64,000 bases of DNA from Paenibacillus ferrarius (GTDB lineage Bacteria; Bacillota; Bacilli; Paenibacillales; NBRC-103111), in assembly GCF_002027705.1 (NCBI RefSeq), contig NZ_MBTG01000005.1:124001-188000 (forward strand), given 5' to 3'. A model generated the notes under the pieces. That model was given only the letters and a program-made list of their open reading frames with translations. It was not told the origin of the DNA and did no database searches. Position numbers and translations under genes: made by a program. Below, piece after piece: positions 15,729-25,582 of this stretch (its first letter is position 1; every line of letters begins with the position of its first letter).

Positions 15729-18533
15729 TTAATTATACACCTTGAATTCATAGGCCGAAGCACTTCCGCCACTGTAACTGGAGCCCGTTACGGTAATTCT
15801 GACATATCTGCAAGCAGCTGAAAACGCATCGGTGGTCAACCCTTGCGTCGTATTACTCGTCCTGTCAAGAATTGTCGTATAGGTGACATCGTCATTGCTG
15901 CCTTCTATTTTGTACTGGTATGACCTAGGATAGGTTGTGCTGTTGTACCAGTAGCTTTCAAGCTTCGAAATCGCCATACTGCTGCCAAGATCGACTTTCC
16001 ACCACTGCGGATACGTGTTAGTCACAGCTGCCCAGCGAGTAGAAGAAGTGTTGCCGTCATTGGCATTGCTAACGTCATTCCCTGTTTGTACGGAGCTTGC
16101 CGTAGCTGTCTTCCCTTGGGATACAATGCCCGTTGGGGTTGTCGCACTTACCAATGAACTCCATATGCTCGAGCCGGAGCTATTGCGGGCCCTTACCCCA
16201 TACGTATGGGTTGAGCCTGCAGTAAGTCCAGTATGTGAATAAGGACTGCTTACGTTAGTTGCCATCACGCCGTCAATCAGAAGATCATAGCCCGCAGCGC
16301 CTGTTGAGGCATTCCAACTGACGTTGATCTGGGACACGTTGACGGCAGTGGCGGTCAAACCAGTCGGGACAGACGGTAGGTTCGGGTTTGCCGCTGCTGG
16401 GGTGATCGTCATGACTTGCGGATTGCCTGCGCCTGCGCCAAATTTCATGCCTCGAATCGCCGCTTGACCGGAAGTAAACTCTACGGCAAGTGCGCTTGCC
16501 CGATTGACCAGTCGATAGGCCGTTACTCCACTTAAACTCGTGTTCGTTGCAGCCGCAATCGCAGAGGCCGAAGAAGATGGCGTGAGGTAGGCTGGTGTTG
16601 CATTCCCAACAGGCAAAAGATACCATTGGTCACTGCCGCTTGCAGTTCCGTTGCCGCCATTTCCACTTGGGTTGGCATTGGCATCCGCTGCGCCGGAAAT
16701 AACAGTTGCCCCCATCGCCCGTGTTGCTGCCGCTGTTGATCCAGCTACCTTCAGATATTTCCCTGTGGATGTGTTCTGCAATCGGTAGAAACCGCTATTT
16801 TGGGAACCATCAAATTCATCAGGAACCGGAACAAATTGCCATTGATTCGCTGCGCCATCCTGAAGAGAGTTTCCACCTATTGAGATAGTATAAGCTGCGG
16901 ACGGCGAAATTGCCGTTCCGTTTTGGTCCTTCGGCGGATTGTAGGCCGAATAGTACGTCTGCCCAGCGCCAGGAGCAGCGGTAGAATAATTTTTCTGTGA
17001 TCCCGATAAATCGGAGATCGTTCTAAAGGAGTAACCGCTGACTTGTTGATTCGTCAAACTGCCTGTGTCGATTTGCGACAAATAGCTGCCTACTGTAGCT
17101 GGAAGTTTGCCAACGACTTTAAACGTATCCGGAGCGCCTAAATCATCCGTCTCGTAAATGTACCCGTCATAACCTACGGATCGGTACTTGCCACTATATG
17201 CATTATAGGAAAAGGCATTCTCATATTGCGTATTGACCGGAAGGAACAACCTTTGTGTCGCCGTATTTTTGAAAACCGGGGTGCTGCCGCCTTGTTTAAC
17301 TGACGTCAAATAGCCAGTCGCGTTGTTTTCTTGGCTGATCCAGATCTGACTGTTTTGGATGTAGACGGTAATCGTAGCATCCAGTGCCGGATCAGAGTAA
17401 GAGACGGATGGAATACTTGTGCCGCTGGCATTTTTTAGCGTACCGCTGACCGTATTCGCTGTGTATGTGCTGCCTGCGGGATCTTTGAAGATGAAATCTC
17501 CACTGCTTGGCACCTTCGTGTAGCCGATGTTCAGGGATGAGCCATCCATTCCTGTTCCGGTTAAGGTAAGACTATCCGTGACCGGCGTGTAGTTTACGCT
17601 CAGATTATGATCGCTGCCAGCCCCCATAGGGCTGCCGATCCAACCTGCATTCCCTTTAAGTGCGGATCGGGACCATGTCCCGTTATACCAAACATCCCAT
17701 GAACCTTCGGCCATCTTGGCGCTGATTGGAGAACGGGCAAGACTAAAGTAGGTGAGTATGTTGCTATAACCAGGTTTCCAATTAATGTGATTGTTGTAAA
17801 GCGCATAGAAATAACCGTTTGCATTATCGACAAAAAGCCTTGTGCCGGCAACCCCATACGACCAAGTGGTACCTGGGAAATTCGTATTCGTCGCTGCTTC
17901 ATTGCTGTCATTCCATGGTGAAGTGGCCACCTGCCCAATCAACTGCCAGGTAGCTCCTTTATCTGTTGAGTAGGTAGCCAGAACACGATTGTTATGAACA
18001 CCTGTGGCAATTCGCTCATTGGTAGTCGGATTGTTCGTTGCAAAAGGAGAAAATTGATATTCGTCATTGGTTAATGCATACCAGTAACCTGTATCAGGAT
18101 CAATCCAGACGCCGATTCCATCGTTGTGGTCATCCTGGTAGGGAGTTGGAATACCGTAGGTTTGATCAAGCTTATAATTGAATGTTCCAGGCCTATTCCA
18201 GTAAGAATTGTAGACGGTTGCCGCGCCCCAGTTCGTGTTGAGTGTACCCAAGTCCTTATTGATATTGAACTTGATCCAAGATCCGCCGTTATCCGCCTGC
18301 TCGTAGTTGGCTACCGAATACATCCAGTGAAACTCTCCTTCCTTGTCGACGAATGCAGAGCCGGCAATATCAGCGGTTCCTGTCGTGAGGCTTGGGACCG
18401 TTGCTTGTTGTACATAAGTCGGAAATTTCTCTGCTGCTGCCGAAGCTGTCTGTAGCCCGCCCAATGCTTGCCCGGTGAGGAATGTCAGAATAGCAAGTGA
18501 TCCTGTCCATTTCGCTCTCTTTGTAATACGCAT
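15729..18533 (-). CDS. Secreted multidomain protein: propeller-like N-terminus, ricin-like, fibronectin III and F5/8C (CBM32-like) domains
   Basis: This 934-residue secreted protein has a signal peptide ending near QTASAAA (about residue 34). Residues about 35-500 form a WD/BNR-like region with one clear Asp-box (YSTDKGATWQL) and repeated aromatic strands; I do not recognise a catalytic family. About 520-690 looks like a ricin-type beta-trefoil (NQWQFVPVPD, GFYRLQNTSTGKYLKV, DQWYLLPVG). About 710-795 is a fibronectin III domain (PTGLTATAVNVSQINVSWN). The end, about 798-934, is an F5/8 type C discoidin domain (ATASSVQTGNDVSNANDGN, WWKVDLGSS, RYVRITVTG), a common galactose/uronate-binding CBM32-like module. 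An ideal GGAGGTAA site precedes the ATG. It lies 88 bases downstream of the GH95-like gene, with no hairpin between, so it is probably last in that operon. Confidence 0.8.
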   Translation of the reverse strand: MRITKRAKWTGSLAILTFLTGQALGGLQTASAAAEKFPTYVQQATVPSLTTGTADIAGSAFVDKEGEFHWMYSVANYEQADNGGSWIKFNINKDLGTLNTNWGAATVYNSYWNRPGTFNYKLDQTYGIPTPYQDDHNDGIGVWIDPDTGYWYALTNDEYQFSPFATNNPTTNERIATGVHNNRVLATYSTDKGATWQLIGQVATSPWNDSNEAATNTNFPGTTWSYGVAGTRLFVDNANGYFYALYNNHINWKPGYSNILTYFSLARSPISAKMAEGSWDVWYNGTWSRSALKGNAGWIGSPMGAGSDHNLSVNYTPVTDSLTLTGTGMDGSSLNIGYTKVPSSGDFIFKDPAGSTYTANTVSGTLKNASGTSIPSVSYSDPALDATITVYIQNSQIWISQENNATGYLTSVKQGGSTPVFKNTATQRLFLPVNTQYENAFSYNAYSGKYRSVGYDGYIYETDDLGAPDTFKVVGKLPATVGSYLSQIDTGSLTNQQVSGYSFRTISDLSGSQKNYSTAAPGAGQTYYSAYNPPKDQNGTAISPSAAYTISIGGNSLQDGAANQWQFVPVPDEFDGSQNSGFYRLQNTSTGKYLKVAGSTAAATRAMGATVISGAADANANPSGNGGNGTASGSDQWYLLPVGNATPAYLTPSSSASAIAAATNTSLSGVTAYRLVNRASALAVEFTSGQAAIRGMKFGAGAGNPQVMTITPAAANPNLPSVPTGLTATAVNVSQINVSWNASTGAAGYDLLIDGVMATNVSSPYSHTGLTAGSTHTYGVRARNSSGSSIWSSLVSATTPTGIVSQGKTATASSVQTGNDVSNANDGNTSSTRWAAVTNTYPQWWKVDLGSSMAISKLESYWYNSTTYPRSYQYKIEGSNDDVTYTTILDRTSNTTQGLTTDAFSAACRYVRITVTGSSYSGGSASAYEFKVYN

Positions 18534-18621
18534 ACGATTACCTCCATGTTTTGTATTTGTTGAAATCCCTCCACCTACCTTGTTCTCTACCTACAAACTC
18601 ACCCCCCTTCCATGGATTCGT

Positions 18622-21600
18622 CTATAAATACGTATAGTTTTTATTGATAATCAGCGCATTCACTCGCCACTGAGAGCCTTTGAACGTGCTGAATCGGATT
18701 CTCACATATCCGTCCTTCCTCTGCGTTACTGGCAGCATTTCCGTTGCAAATTGGCCAGACTTCAACATTCCCTCAGGTTTCCAAGCGCTCTGCCCTACAA
18801 TCTCAACTGCCGTGTAGGACGTTTCCTCTTGATCTCCTGTTATGAAAAGCAAATCGTACCTCCCCTTCGGCAGCTCTACCATTAACGTCGCATCACGTTT
18901 TCCACCGATAAAATCCCTGCGCAGCTCGTCAGGCTCTCCACGGTCTTCCGCAACAAGACCTTCCACGCTTTCCCATCCGATACCTGAATACGGTTTGAAC
19001 AACGTCTCAAGTGTTATTGGGCGAAAAGTTTGACCAAGGACACCTTCCGTATGCACCTGTCTTGGCAGCACTTTGTCATAATTTTTAGCTAGCATATCCG
19101 ACATCAAGCCAAAATCGAACCGGTAGACAGCCAGTCTCGATTCACGGGAATTGCCGGCATAATAGTCGAATGTGAAATGGTCGAGCGTCCTGAAATGCTG
19201 TGTATCCTGGTTTTTGCCTAGGAATACGCGCCGATGTGTATGGGCTTCATGAACAAGTGGATACGCCCTTTGCACGGGGGTGGGATTAGGTTTGAACTGA
19301 AAAAACTCCGGCAGTACCGATTCTGTATGGGGATAAATCGCGTATTCCCCGTTTTTCTCGGTATCAAACGACATACATCCATTCTCCTGAACATAATTCA
19401 CTTGGCTCCAGGAATGGCCGGTCTTCTTGGCAACTAACACAGTTTGACTGCAATGAAACGGGTTGCGAATTACAGCCTTTGAACCTGCCTTGCTTCGGAT
19501 ATAGACCCAAGTTGTGCCGCCATTCTTCAACTCAGCACTAATCTCGAAAGCACCTACAGCCAGCAAACCTTGAAACGAACAATCGCTCCATTTCTCATAT
19601 GTCTTTACTTTGTTCTTCACCTCATGCTCGTACAGCCCAATCGAACGTTCCTGCTCAGATTCACCTGACGGAAGCGCCGGAAATACATGGATCACGCCAT
19701 CATAGCTTTGCAGCAGCATTTCGTTTACCGCAGCGACCATTTCTCCGGAAGCTTCCATCATGCATGGATGGTACAACGGTTCATTCGTGATGTTGCAGTA
19801 GTTCATCCAGCGTTCCGTTTCTTCTGCAAACAAGCCATTGCATCTGAGCGATAGGTCTATGCCTTGCTCATACAACAGTCTAATCGCGGTGTTGCCCTTC
19901 CCCAGTCTTGAGGCGGCACAGGAAAGCCAACCGAATTGAAACATCCCGAATTCCGTCTCATTCGCAGCATAACGAAGCGTATTCTCTGCCCTTTGCCTCC
20001 ATAAGGGATCACTATATTTATCAATTTCTCCAATCGGATAAATCGGCATAAGCAGCGAAGGATGCCGCAAATGCAAGTCGGCAGGCGCCCATTCCGAATC
20101 CAGCAGGATTTCACCGTATCGTTTGGACATTGCGGTTGGATATGCTGCCAAGTTTTTCACGATTTGCATCCATTTGCGCTGATCAGCCTCCGCTTCGCCA
20201 AGCCGTTGGCCCGCTTCTATGGCTATCTTGAACAAATATTTAATGGAGCCAAGGCTGCAAGTGGAGTTACGAGTCAAAGGCCCCTGTTCCGGTGAAATAT
20301 CCGGGAATACATCATATCGTCCTGTTTCAGCATTTACCTGCAAATAGCCTTCGAAAAATGTTGCGATCTGCTTAAACAGCGGATAAGCCTTCTCCCGTAA
20401 GAACTCAAGGTCCATACTGTAGCGATAATAGTCCCAAAGGAATTGCGCGCACCAAGGCCAAATGCTTACATACAACGCATGCGGATAATCCCCTCCAATG
20501 CCATCCAAACCATGAAATTGCTTCGACATTTGCTCGGCAAGCTGAACGTAGGAGAGCAGCCCCTCATTGAACACTTCCGCAGTTTCAAGGTAATTAGCCG
20601 TATAAAGCGGCCAAAATGCAGCTTGAATATTAACGTCCCAATACCACATGCTGCCCCACTTGGTTGGCTGTTTAATATCCCACAAGCCGTTCAATCCGCA
20701 CGCTTGCTCGCGCATTGTTCCGCCTTGACCACTGCAGCAGGCGATTGCGTATAAATTGATGTACCAAAGCTCTTCAAGCATTGCATCCGGCAAGGTGATG
20801 GAGGAACGAGACCAGAAGCTTTTCCAATGGGCTTGATGATGCGCAACCATGTTATTGACATGCGTGAAGGGCCTATTCAATCTCATCAAAGCGGTATGAA
20901 GCAGTTCCTTGGTTTCCTCCTCCGTCACCACGGTTGTAAGCAGCGTCATGTGCGCATCCGTATCCTGGAGGGCAATTTGAAGGCGATCATTGGAATCGGC
21001 AACCATGCTTCCTTTGGCTCCGATGATCCTCATCATCACAATGAACGAAAACGGATCGTATTGCTCCTTATCTTCACCATCAGGATAGAAGGCTCCTTGG
21101 TAATAAAACGTCATGTCATCCAATTGATGATACGCCACCTGCATATCTACATATCTACCTATGGGAACAGACATCGCTACTGCTTGCAACAAGGACGCAT
21201 TGGTCTGATTAATTTCCGTAATGACATAATCGCCATCTTGGGCAATCAACGTGCTCACGGCAAGCTGATCCTTCCCTTTTTCCACACGCAACTGGACAAT
21301 GGCTTTTTCAATATCCAGCTCTAGGGAATAATCATCTGGTTCTGTGAGCTGCTCCGAAGGAAATAGGTGAATTTCGCCAGTTGGATAATGGGAGGCTCCG
21401 CCGGAGGATTTGCCATATTTCCTGTACATACTGCTTGTGGATAACACGTCGCCATATAGAAATATAGGGTTTTGCTCGGGATTACGGTACCGCTCTACCG
21501 CCAACTTCCTCAATTCGTCTAACGTTCGTCCATATTGAAGCGAGAAATGACCGTCTTCCCCATTCCGATACTTCTTGCTGTAACGATGAAGCTTCTGATA

Positions 21601-21735
21601 ATAAACTTCATAATGATTGAGCGCTAGCGTCAGCTTGTTATCCTCGAAATATGCCATGCCCCCAAAATGTCCATTTCCGAGCGGCAAAGCCTCATTCCAA
21701 CTGCTCGGAGCATTCTCGAATGTAACACCTCGCAT
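18622..21735 (-). CDS. GH95-like glycoside hydrolase (alpha-L-fucosidase/galactosidase superfamily), cytoplasmic
   Basis: This 1037-residue protein has no signal peptide. The N-terminus ENAPSSWNEALPLGNGHFGGMAYF is the GH95 signature, followed by an (alpha/alpha)6-barrel with GLNGLWDIKQPTKWGSMWYWDVNIQ and DISPEQGPLTRNST (position of the GH95 SPEN acid). LRHPSLLMPIYPIGEID corresponds to the HRHLSHLYGLYPG block. The family NINxE motif, whose two Asn residues position the water in the bifidobacterial enzyme, reads DVNIQ here, so the first Asn is Asp. Beyond about residue 800 there is an extra C-terminal region ending in a beta-rich domain (WRVNALIINKN). It may act on alpha-L-fucosides, alpha-L-galactosides or something new. 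It is 12 bases downstream of the permease gene. Confidence 0.8.
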   Translation of the reverse strand: MRGVTFENAPSSWNEALPLGNGHFGGMAYFEDNKLTLALNHYEVYYQKLHRYSKKYRNGEDGHFSLQYGRTLDELRKLAVERYRNPEQNPIFLYGDVLSTSSMYRKYGKSSGGASHYPTGEIHLFPSEQLTEPDDYSLELDIEKAIVQLRVEKGKDQLAVSTLIAQDGDYVITEINQTNASLLQAVAMSVPIGRYVDMQVAYHQLDDMTFYYQGAFYPDGEDKEQYDPFSFIVMMRIIGAKGSMVADSNDRLQIALQDTDAHMTLLTTVVTEEETKELLHTALMRLNRPFTHVNNMVAHHQAHWKSFWSRSSITLPDAMLEELWYINLYAIACCSGQGGTMREQACGLNGLWDIKQPTKWGSMWYWDVNIQAAFWPLYTANYLETAEVFNEGLLSYVQLAEQMSKQFHGLDGIGGDYPHALYVSIWPWCAQFLWDYYRYSMDLEFLREKAYPLFKQIATFFEGYLQVNAETGRYDVFPDISPEQGPLTRNSTCSLGSIKYLFKIAIEAGQRLGEAEADQRKWMQIVKNLAAYPTAMSKRYGEILLDSEWAPADLHLRHPSLLMPIYPIGEIDKYSDPLWRQRAENTLRYAANETEFGMFQFGWLSCAASRLGKGNTAIRLLYEQGIDLSLRCNGLFAEETERWMNYCNITNEPLYHPCMMEASGEMVAAVNEMLLQSYDGVIHVFPALPSGESEQERSIGLYEHEVKNKVKTYEKWSDCSFQGLLAVGAFEISAELKNGGTTWVYIRSKAGSKAVIRNPFHCSQTVLVAKKTGHSWSQVNYVQENGCMSFDTEKNGEYAIYPHTESVLPEFFQFKPNPTPVQRAYPLVHEAHTHRRVFLGKNQDTQHFRTLDHFTFDYYAGNSRESRLAVYRFDFGLMSDMLAKNYDKVLPRQVHTEGVLGQTFRPITLETLFKPYSGIGWESVEGLVAEDRGEPDELRRDFIGGKRDATLMVELPKGRYDLLFITGDQEETSYTAVEIVGQSAWKPEGMLKSGQFATEMLPVTQRKDGYVRIRFSTFKGSQWRVNALIINKNYTYL

Positions 21736-21747
21736 AGGTATCTCTCC

Positions 21748-22620
21748 TTATTCCTTAATAGCCCCAATCAACACGCCTTGGACAAAATACTTCTGAAGGA
21801 ACGGATACAGACAAATGATAGGCAGCGTCGAGACCATAATCGCCGCATACTTAATCGTTTCTCCGAAGGCATATTTGTCGTCGCCCCCGCCTGCCATCAT
21901 CGAATCCGTATTGTTCGAGATCAGAATTTCACGGAGCACAAGCTGGAGAGGATAGGCTTCACGATTCCGCAAATAAACTAGCGCATTAAAATAGGAATTC
22001 CAATGCCCTACTGCATACCACAAAATCATGACGGCCATAACTGGCATTGAAAGGGGAATGACGATGCGAAATAGTATTTTCCAATCGCCTGCGCCATCCA
22101 TTCTGGCTGATTCCTCCAAGCTGACTGGGATCCCTTGAAAGGAAGTACGCATGATAATCATATTGAACGTATTGATCGCACCTGGAATGAGAATAGCCCA
22201 CATCGTATTCATCATACCGAGGTTGTTCACGAGCAGATAACTCGGAATGAGTCCACCGTGGAACACCATTGTCACAACGATAACGAACATAATGATATTT
22301 TTAAAATAAAGATTCGGCCTGGATAATACATAAGCACCTATAGCTGTCATGAACAGGTTGATTGTTGTGCCCAGCACGACGTAGACAAGTGTATTTTGAT
22401 ACCCTTTCATGATCATCGGGTTCTCAAACACGGCTTTGTAGGCACCGAGATTAAAGCCTGCCGGTCTGAGCATTAGCCCACGATGCTGCAGCAATGACGT
22501 CGCATCACTTATCGAAGCGAGTGCCACGTACAAGAACGGGTAAAGGGTTATCGCGCAAAGGACAAGCATCAACAGCATATTGAAGTAGCCAAATGTTCGC
22601 TCTCCACGGGTTAGTTTCAT
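21748..22620 (-). CDS. CUT1 sugar ABC transporter permease, YtcP/LplC-like
   Basis: This 290-residue membrane protein has six hydrophobic segments and the ATPase-contact loop EESARMDGAGDWKILFRIVIPLSMPVMAV near residues 175-205. The C-terminal FVQGVLIGAIKE is typical of the YtcP/LplC subgroup that transports acidic or pectin-type oligosaccharides. A TTG at 22626 opens the frame, but the ATG at 22620 has AAGGAG eight bases upstream and is preferred. It is paired with the YteP/LplB-like gene 12 bases upstream. Confidence 0.92.
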   Translation of the reverse strand: MKLTRGERTFGYFNMLLMLVLCAITLYPFLYVALASISDATSLLQHRGLMLRPAGFNLGAYKAVFENPMIMKGYQNTLVYVVLGTTINLFMTAIGAYVLSRPNLYFKNIIMFVIVVTMVFHGGLIPSYLLVNNLGMMNTMWAILIPGAINTFNMIIMRTSFQGIPVSLEESARMDGAGDWKILFRIVIPLSMPVMAVMILWYAVGHWNSYFNALVYLRNREAYPLQLVLREILISNNTDSMMAGGGDDKYAFGETIKYAAIMVSTLPIICLYPFLQKYFVQGVLIGAIKE

Positions 22621-22632
22621 GTGCAAATCTCC

Positions 22633-23610
22633 TTACCACAGTTTTTTCTCGCTGATCCGTTTGACAAAGCTATTGGCCGCTACGATCAGAACAAAGCTGA
22701 TCACCGAGTTGAATAGCCCAACAGCTGCTGTGAAGCTGTAGCTTGCCTCTAATACCCCTTTACGATAAACATAAGTTGAAATAACGTCCGCAGTTCCGTA
22801 AGTAAGCGGATTGTACAGCAGCAGAACCTTTTCACTGCCGACCGTCAGCATATTGCCCATTTGCAAGATAAACAAGATAACGATTGTTGGCATAATGCCT
22901 GGAATCGTAATATGCAGCGTTTGCTTCCAGCGGTTTGCGCCATCCATTCGAGCCGCCTCATACAGCGTCGGATCGATGGTCGCCATCGCAGCCAAATAAA
23001 CAATCGAGCCCCAGCCGATGCCTTGCCATATGCCAGACGAAACGAATAGAAAACGGAACCAGCCTTCCTTTTGCAAAAAGTCAATCGGTTCGATATGAAA
23101 GGTACCCAGGATTTGATTAATGAGACCATTACGGCTTAAGAAATCAATCATCATCCCAGCCACAACCACGATCGATATGAAATGCGGCAAATAGGAGATG
23201 GACTGTACGACCCGTTTAAACACGCTCTGGCGAATTTCATTAAGCAGCAGCGCGAGAATAATAGCGGCTGGGAAGCCAAACAGCAGATCGTAGAGGTTGA
23301 TCAAAATCGTATTTTTGATTAATCGCCAGAAGTAAATACCATTAAAAAAGCTTTGGAAATGTTTAAATCCGACCCATGAACTGCCCAGAATTCCTTTCGC
23401 TGGCGAGAAATCCTTAAAAGCAATTTGCAATCCGTACATCGGTCCATAATGGAAAATAAGGTAATACGCAATAACGGGAATAGCCATCACATAAATGGAC
23501 CAATGCCGTTTCATATCAGCTCGTATGGTTTGCAGGACTGTCGGATTGCGATAAGTTTGCGTTGTCGTCACGGCATGTTCAGCTATATTATTTGCAGTAC
23601 TTTGCCTCAT
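22633..23610 (-). CDS. CUT1 sugar ABC transporter permease, YteP/LplB-like
   Basis: This protein of 325 residues shows IPVIAYYLIFHYGPMYGLQIAFKDFSPAKGILGSSWVGFKHF, the conserved N-terminal block of YteP/LplB permeases, and the loop EAARMDGANRWKQTLHITIPGIMPTI. The frame opens at a TTG at 23640 without a ribosome binding site. The ATG at 23610 with an AGGGAG just upstream is the better start, though its spacing is short. A stable hairpin separates it from the binding-protein gene upstream and may set the ratio of binding protein to permease. Confidence 0.9.
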   Translation of the reverse strand: MRQSTANNIAEHAVTTTQTYRNPTVLQTIRADMKRHWSIYVMAIPVIAYYLIFHYGPMYGLQIAFKDFSPAKGILGSSWVGFKHFQSFFNGIYFWRLIKNTILINLYDLLFGFPAAIILALLLNEIRQSVFKRVVQSISYLPHFISIVVVAGMMIDFLSRNGLINQILGTFHIEPIDFLQKEGWFRFLFVSSGIWQGIGWGSIVYLAAMATIDPTLYEAARMDGANRWKQTLHITIPGIMPTIVILFILQMGNMLTVGSEKVLLLYNPLTYGTADVISTYVYRKGVLEASYSFTAAVGLFNSVISFVLIVAANSFVKRISEKKLW

Positions 23611-23645
23611 ATTCTCCCTAGCCTCTCTCTCTAGTTTCAAAAAGA

Positions 23646-23682
23646 AATCAGGGGATAAACCTGATTCATCCCCTGATTCAAC
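23646..23682 (-). terminator. Leaky terminator or mRNA-stabilising hairpin inside the CUT1 operon
   Basis: In the minus-strand reading AATCAGGGGAT pairs perfectly with ATCCCCTGATT around an 11-base loop, followed by TCTTTTT. It lies between the binding-protein stop and the YteP-like start, a usual position for a processing or attenuation hairpin that raises binding-protein expression over the permeases. Confidence 0.7.
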
Positions 23683-23688
23683 TCTTTC

Positions 23689-25329
23689 TTAACGCTTATT
23701 GAAACGTTCGAGTGCTCCCTGCTGGATTTTAATCGCTTCGTCGATTCCCATTCCCTGAATCTTTTTCACATACAGATCAAAGTTGTCGAGTGGTTCAACG
23801 CCCATGATAAACTTCAAGAGCATCTCATCTTGATAGGTCTGGATGTCGGTCACAATGGAAGCGAATTTACTGCTTTCATCCTGCGTCGGAGATACAAGCG
23901 GGATTTTACGCTCAGCCGTTGGCTTCGACCAGATTTCCAAAGCTTTCTTCTGCTGCGGCAAAGCAAGATATTGCATTTGGAAATTGTCGCTTAGGACAAA
24001 AGGAGCACTCCATGTTGCGCGATTGTATTTGGCAATGGATTGTTGGATGCTGGTTCCTGCTGGAGGATTTAAAATTTCTGGCAGGAAGGTCGCTTTACCG
24101 TTCTCCATTTTGTAGCTAACGCCTTCTACCCCATAGTTGAACAGCAGGTCGCCTTTTTCCCCATACGCATAATCAAGCCATTTTACCGTTTCGATCGGGT
24201 TTTTGTTGGCTGCCGAGATCGCTGCTCCAACACCGTTATAAGCAAAATCCTTTTGTCCCCAAATCGCTTTGTCGCCAGCCTTCAAGACAGGGTACGGAGC
24301 AGCTTCCAGATCGAATTTAGGCTCCTTATCCTTCATAAGGCCAGCAAATTTGCCAATCCCTCCTCCATTGAATGAAGCCGTTGCACCCACGAGATCGGTG
24401 GTCATTTTGTTATCGAATAATTTATCGTTAGGCGCTGCAAAATCCTTATCCAGCAAGCCTTCCTTGTACCATTTATTCATGGTTGCGAGGAATTCTTTGT
24501 ATTCAGGCTGAATCGGGCCGTATTTCACCTTGCCTCCATCTTGATAGAAGCTGTAGTTGATGCCCCAAGCTCCGAGGAAAGGCGCATCGGTTGCAAACAG
24601 ATTTTTGTCCAAATAAATAGGAATCTCATCCGCTTTGCCGTTGCCATTGGGATCCTTTTCTTTAAAAGCTTTCAATACCGTGTACCATTCGTCGATAGTT
24701 GTCGGCATCTTCAACCCCAGCTTATCCAGCCAATCCTGGCGAATGGATGGACCGAAGAATACCCTGACCTTGTCATCACCGCGCAGGAAGGGGAACGCAT
24801 AGATGCTTCCTTCATCCGTTGAAATTTGCTTCTTCCAGTCTGGATGTGCCGCAAGCAGCTTCGTAAGGTTCGGTGCATACTTGTCGATAAGATCATTAAG
24901 CTTAATGATTTTCTTATCTAAAATCGCCTTCTCCGGTCCGCCAGGGTACCGAATAACCGCGCCGCTTGTCGCTCCCCAACTTGCTTCAATGACATCCGGA
25001 AGTTCGTTGGTAGCAATCATTAAGTTGAATTGCTCTTGCGCTTGGGGAACCTCGAGCGGAGGATGCTGGAATTCAACCTTCACCCCGGTTGCTTTCTCAA
25101 GCTCCTTGTACATGCCCATTTCAGCATACGTTTTCATTTGAGATGAGGCTGCTGAGTGATTCGGTACCCAATACGTTAATTTCGTCAATTTGGGCGGCTG
25201 TGCGTCATTGCTTGACTGCGGCGCTGCCGATGAACTACTGCTTCCCGGATTATCGCCGCAAGCGGTTACCGAAATCGCCAGCGCAGATATCAATACAACA
25301 GAGCCTGCTTGCTTCAAACTTCTCTTCAT
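23689..25329 (-). CDS. Sugar-binding lipoprotein, LipO/YtcQ type
   Basis: The 546-residue precursor has lipobox ISVTAC (Cys24) and a Ser-rich linker. The large solute-binding domain carries the LipO/YtcQ signatures YGGPEKAILDKKIIKLNDLIDKYAPN and IRQDWLDKLGLKMPTTIDEWYTVLKAFKEKDPNGNGKADEIP. The NGNGKADEIP segment is a calcium-binding-like loop seen in alginate and GAG oligosaccharide binding proteins. The C-terminal YVKKIQGMGIDEAIKIQQGALERF is also family-typical. It begins the operon with two permeases, the GH95-like enzyme and the secreted lectin-like protein. GGGAGG precedes the ATG. Confidence 0.93.
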   Translation of the reverse strand: MKRSLKQAGSVVLISALAISVTACGDNPGSSSSSAAPQSSNDAQPPKLTKLTYWVPNHSAASSQMKTYAEMGMYKELEKATGVKVEFQHPPLEVPQAQEQFNLMIATNELPDVIEASWGATSGAVIRYPGGPEKAILDKKIIKLNDLIDKYAPNLTKLLAAHPDWKKQISTDEGSIYAFPFLRGDDKVRVFFGPSIRQDWLDKLGLKMPTTIDEWYTVLKAFKEKDPNGNGKADEIPIYLDKNLFATDAPFLGAWGINYSFYQDGGKVKYGPIQPEYKEFLATMNKWYKEGLLDKDFAAPNDKLFDNKMTTDLVGATASFNGGGIGKFAGLMKDKEPKFDLEAAPYPVLKAGDKAIWGQKDFAYNGVGAAISAANKNPIETVKWLDYAYGEKGDLLFNYGVEGVSYKMENGKATFLPEILNPPAGTSIQQSIAKYNRATWSAPFVLSDNFQMQYLALPQQKKALEIWSKPTAERKIPLVSPTQDESSKFASIVTDIQTYQDEMLLKFIMGVEPLDNFDLYVKKIQGMGIDEAIKIQQGALERFNKR

Positions 25330-25582
25330 GTTTCTTGCCTCCCTTTATATGAGTAACCCAATTTGGCACCGATGACTGTCATCCAGCACCTGTTCCCAAG
25401 TATGCTTATCTCGCGCCGGCATGCCTACTGCCTAGTTCTCATTTCCGTTGTATTTTACTAAGAAATCCAGGCAAGAAGAGAAATAATCAGTCCGTATTAG
25501 AAATCGTCAGTAGCCGCTGCGAATTAAGAAAAACGGCTTCGCCGCCCTGAGAGATCAGCCTCTTCGTAGCGACAAAAACCCG

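Noticed and set aside
25330-25582. Riboswitch or leader RNA upstream of the binding-protein gene
   Set aside because: A GC-rich inverted stretch near 25525-25560 is visible, but no known aptamer core can be matched by eye.
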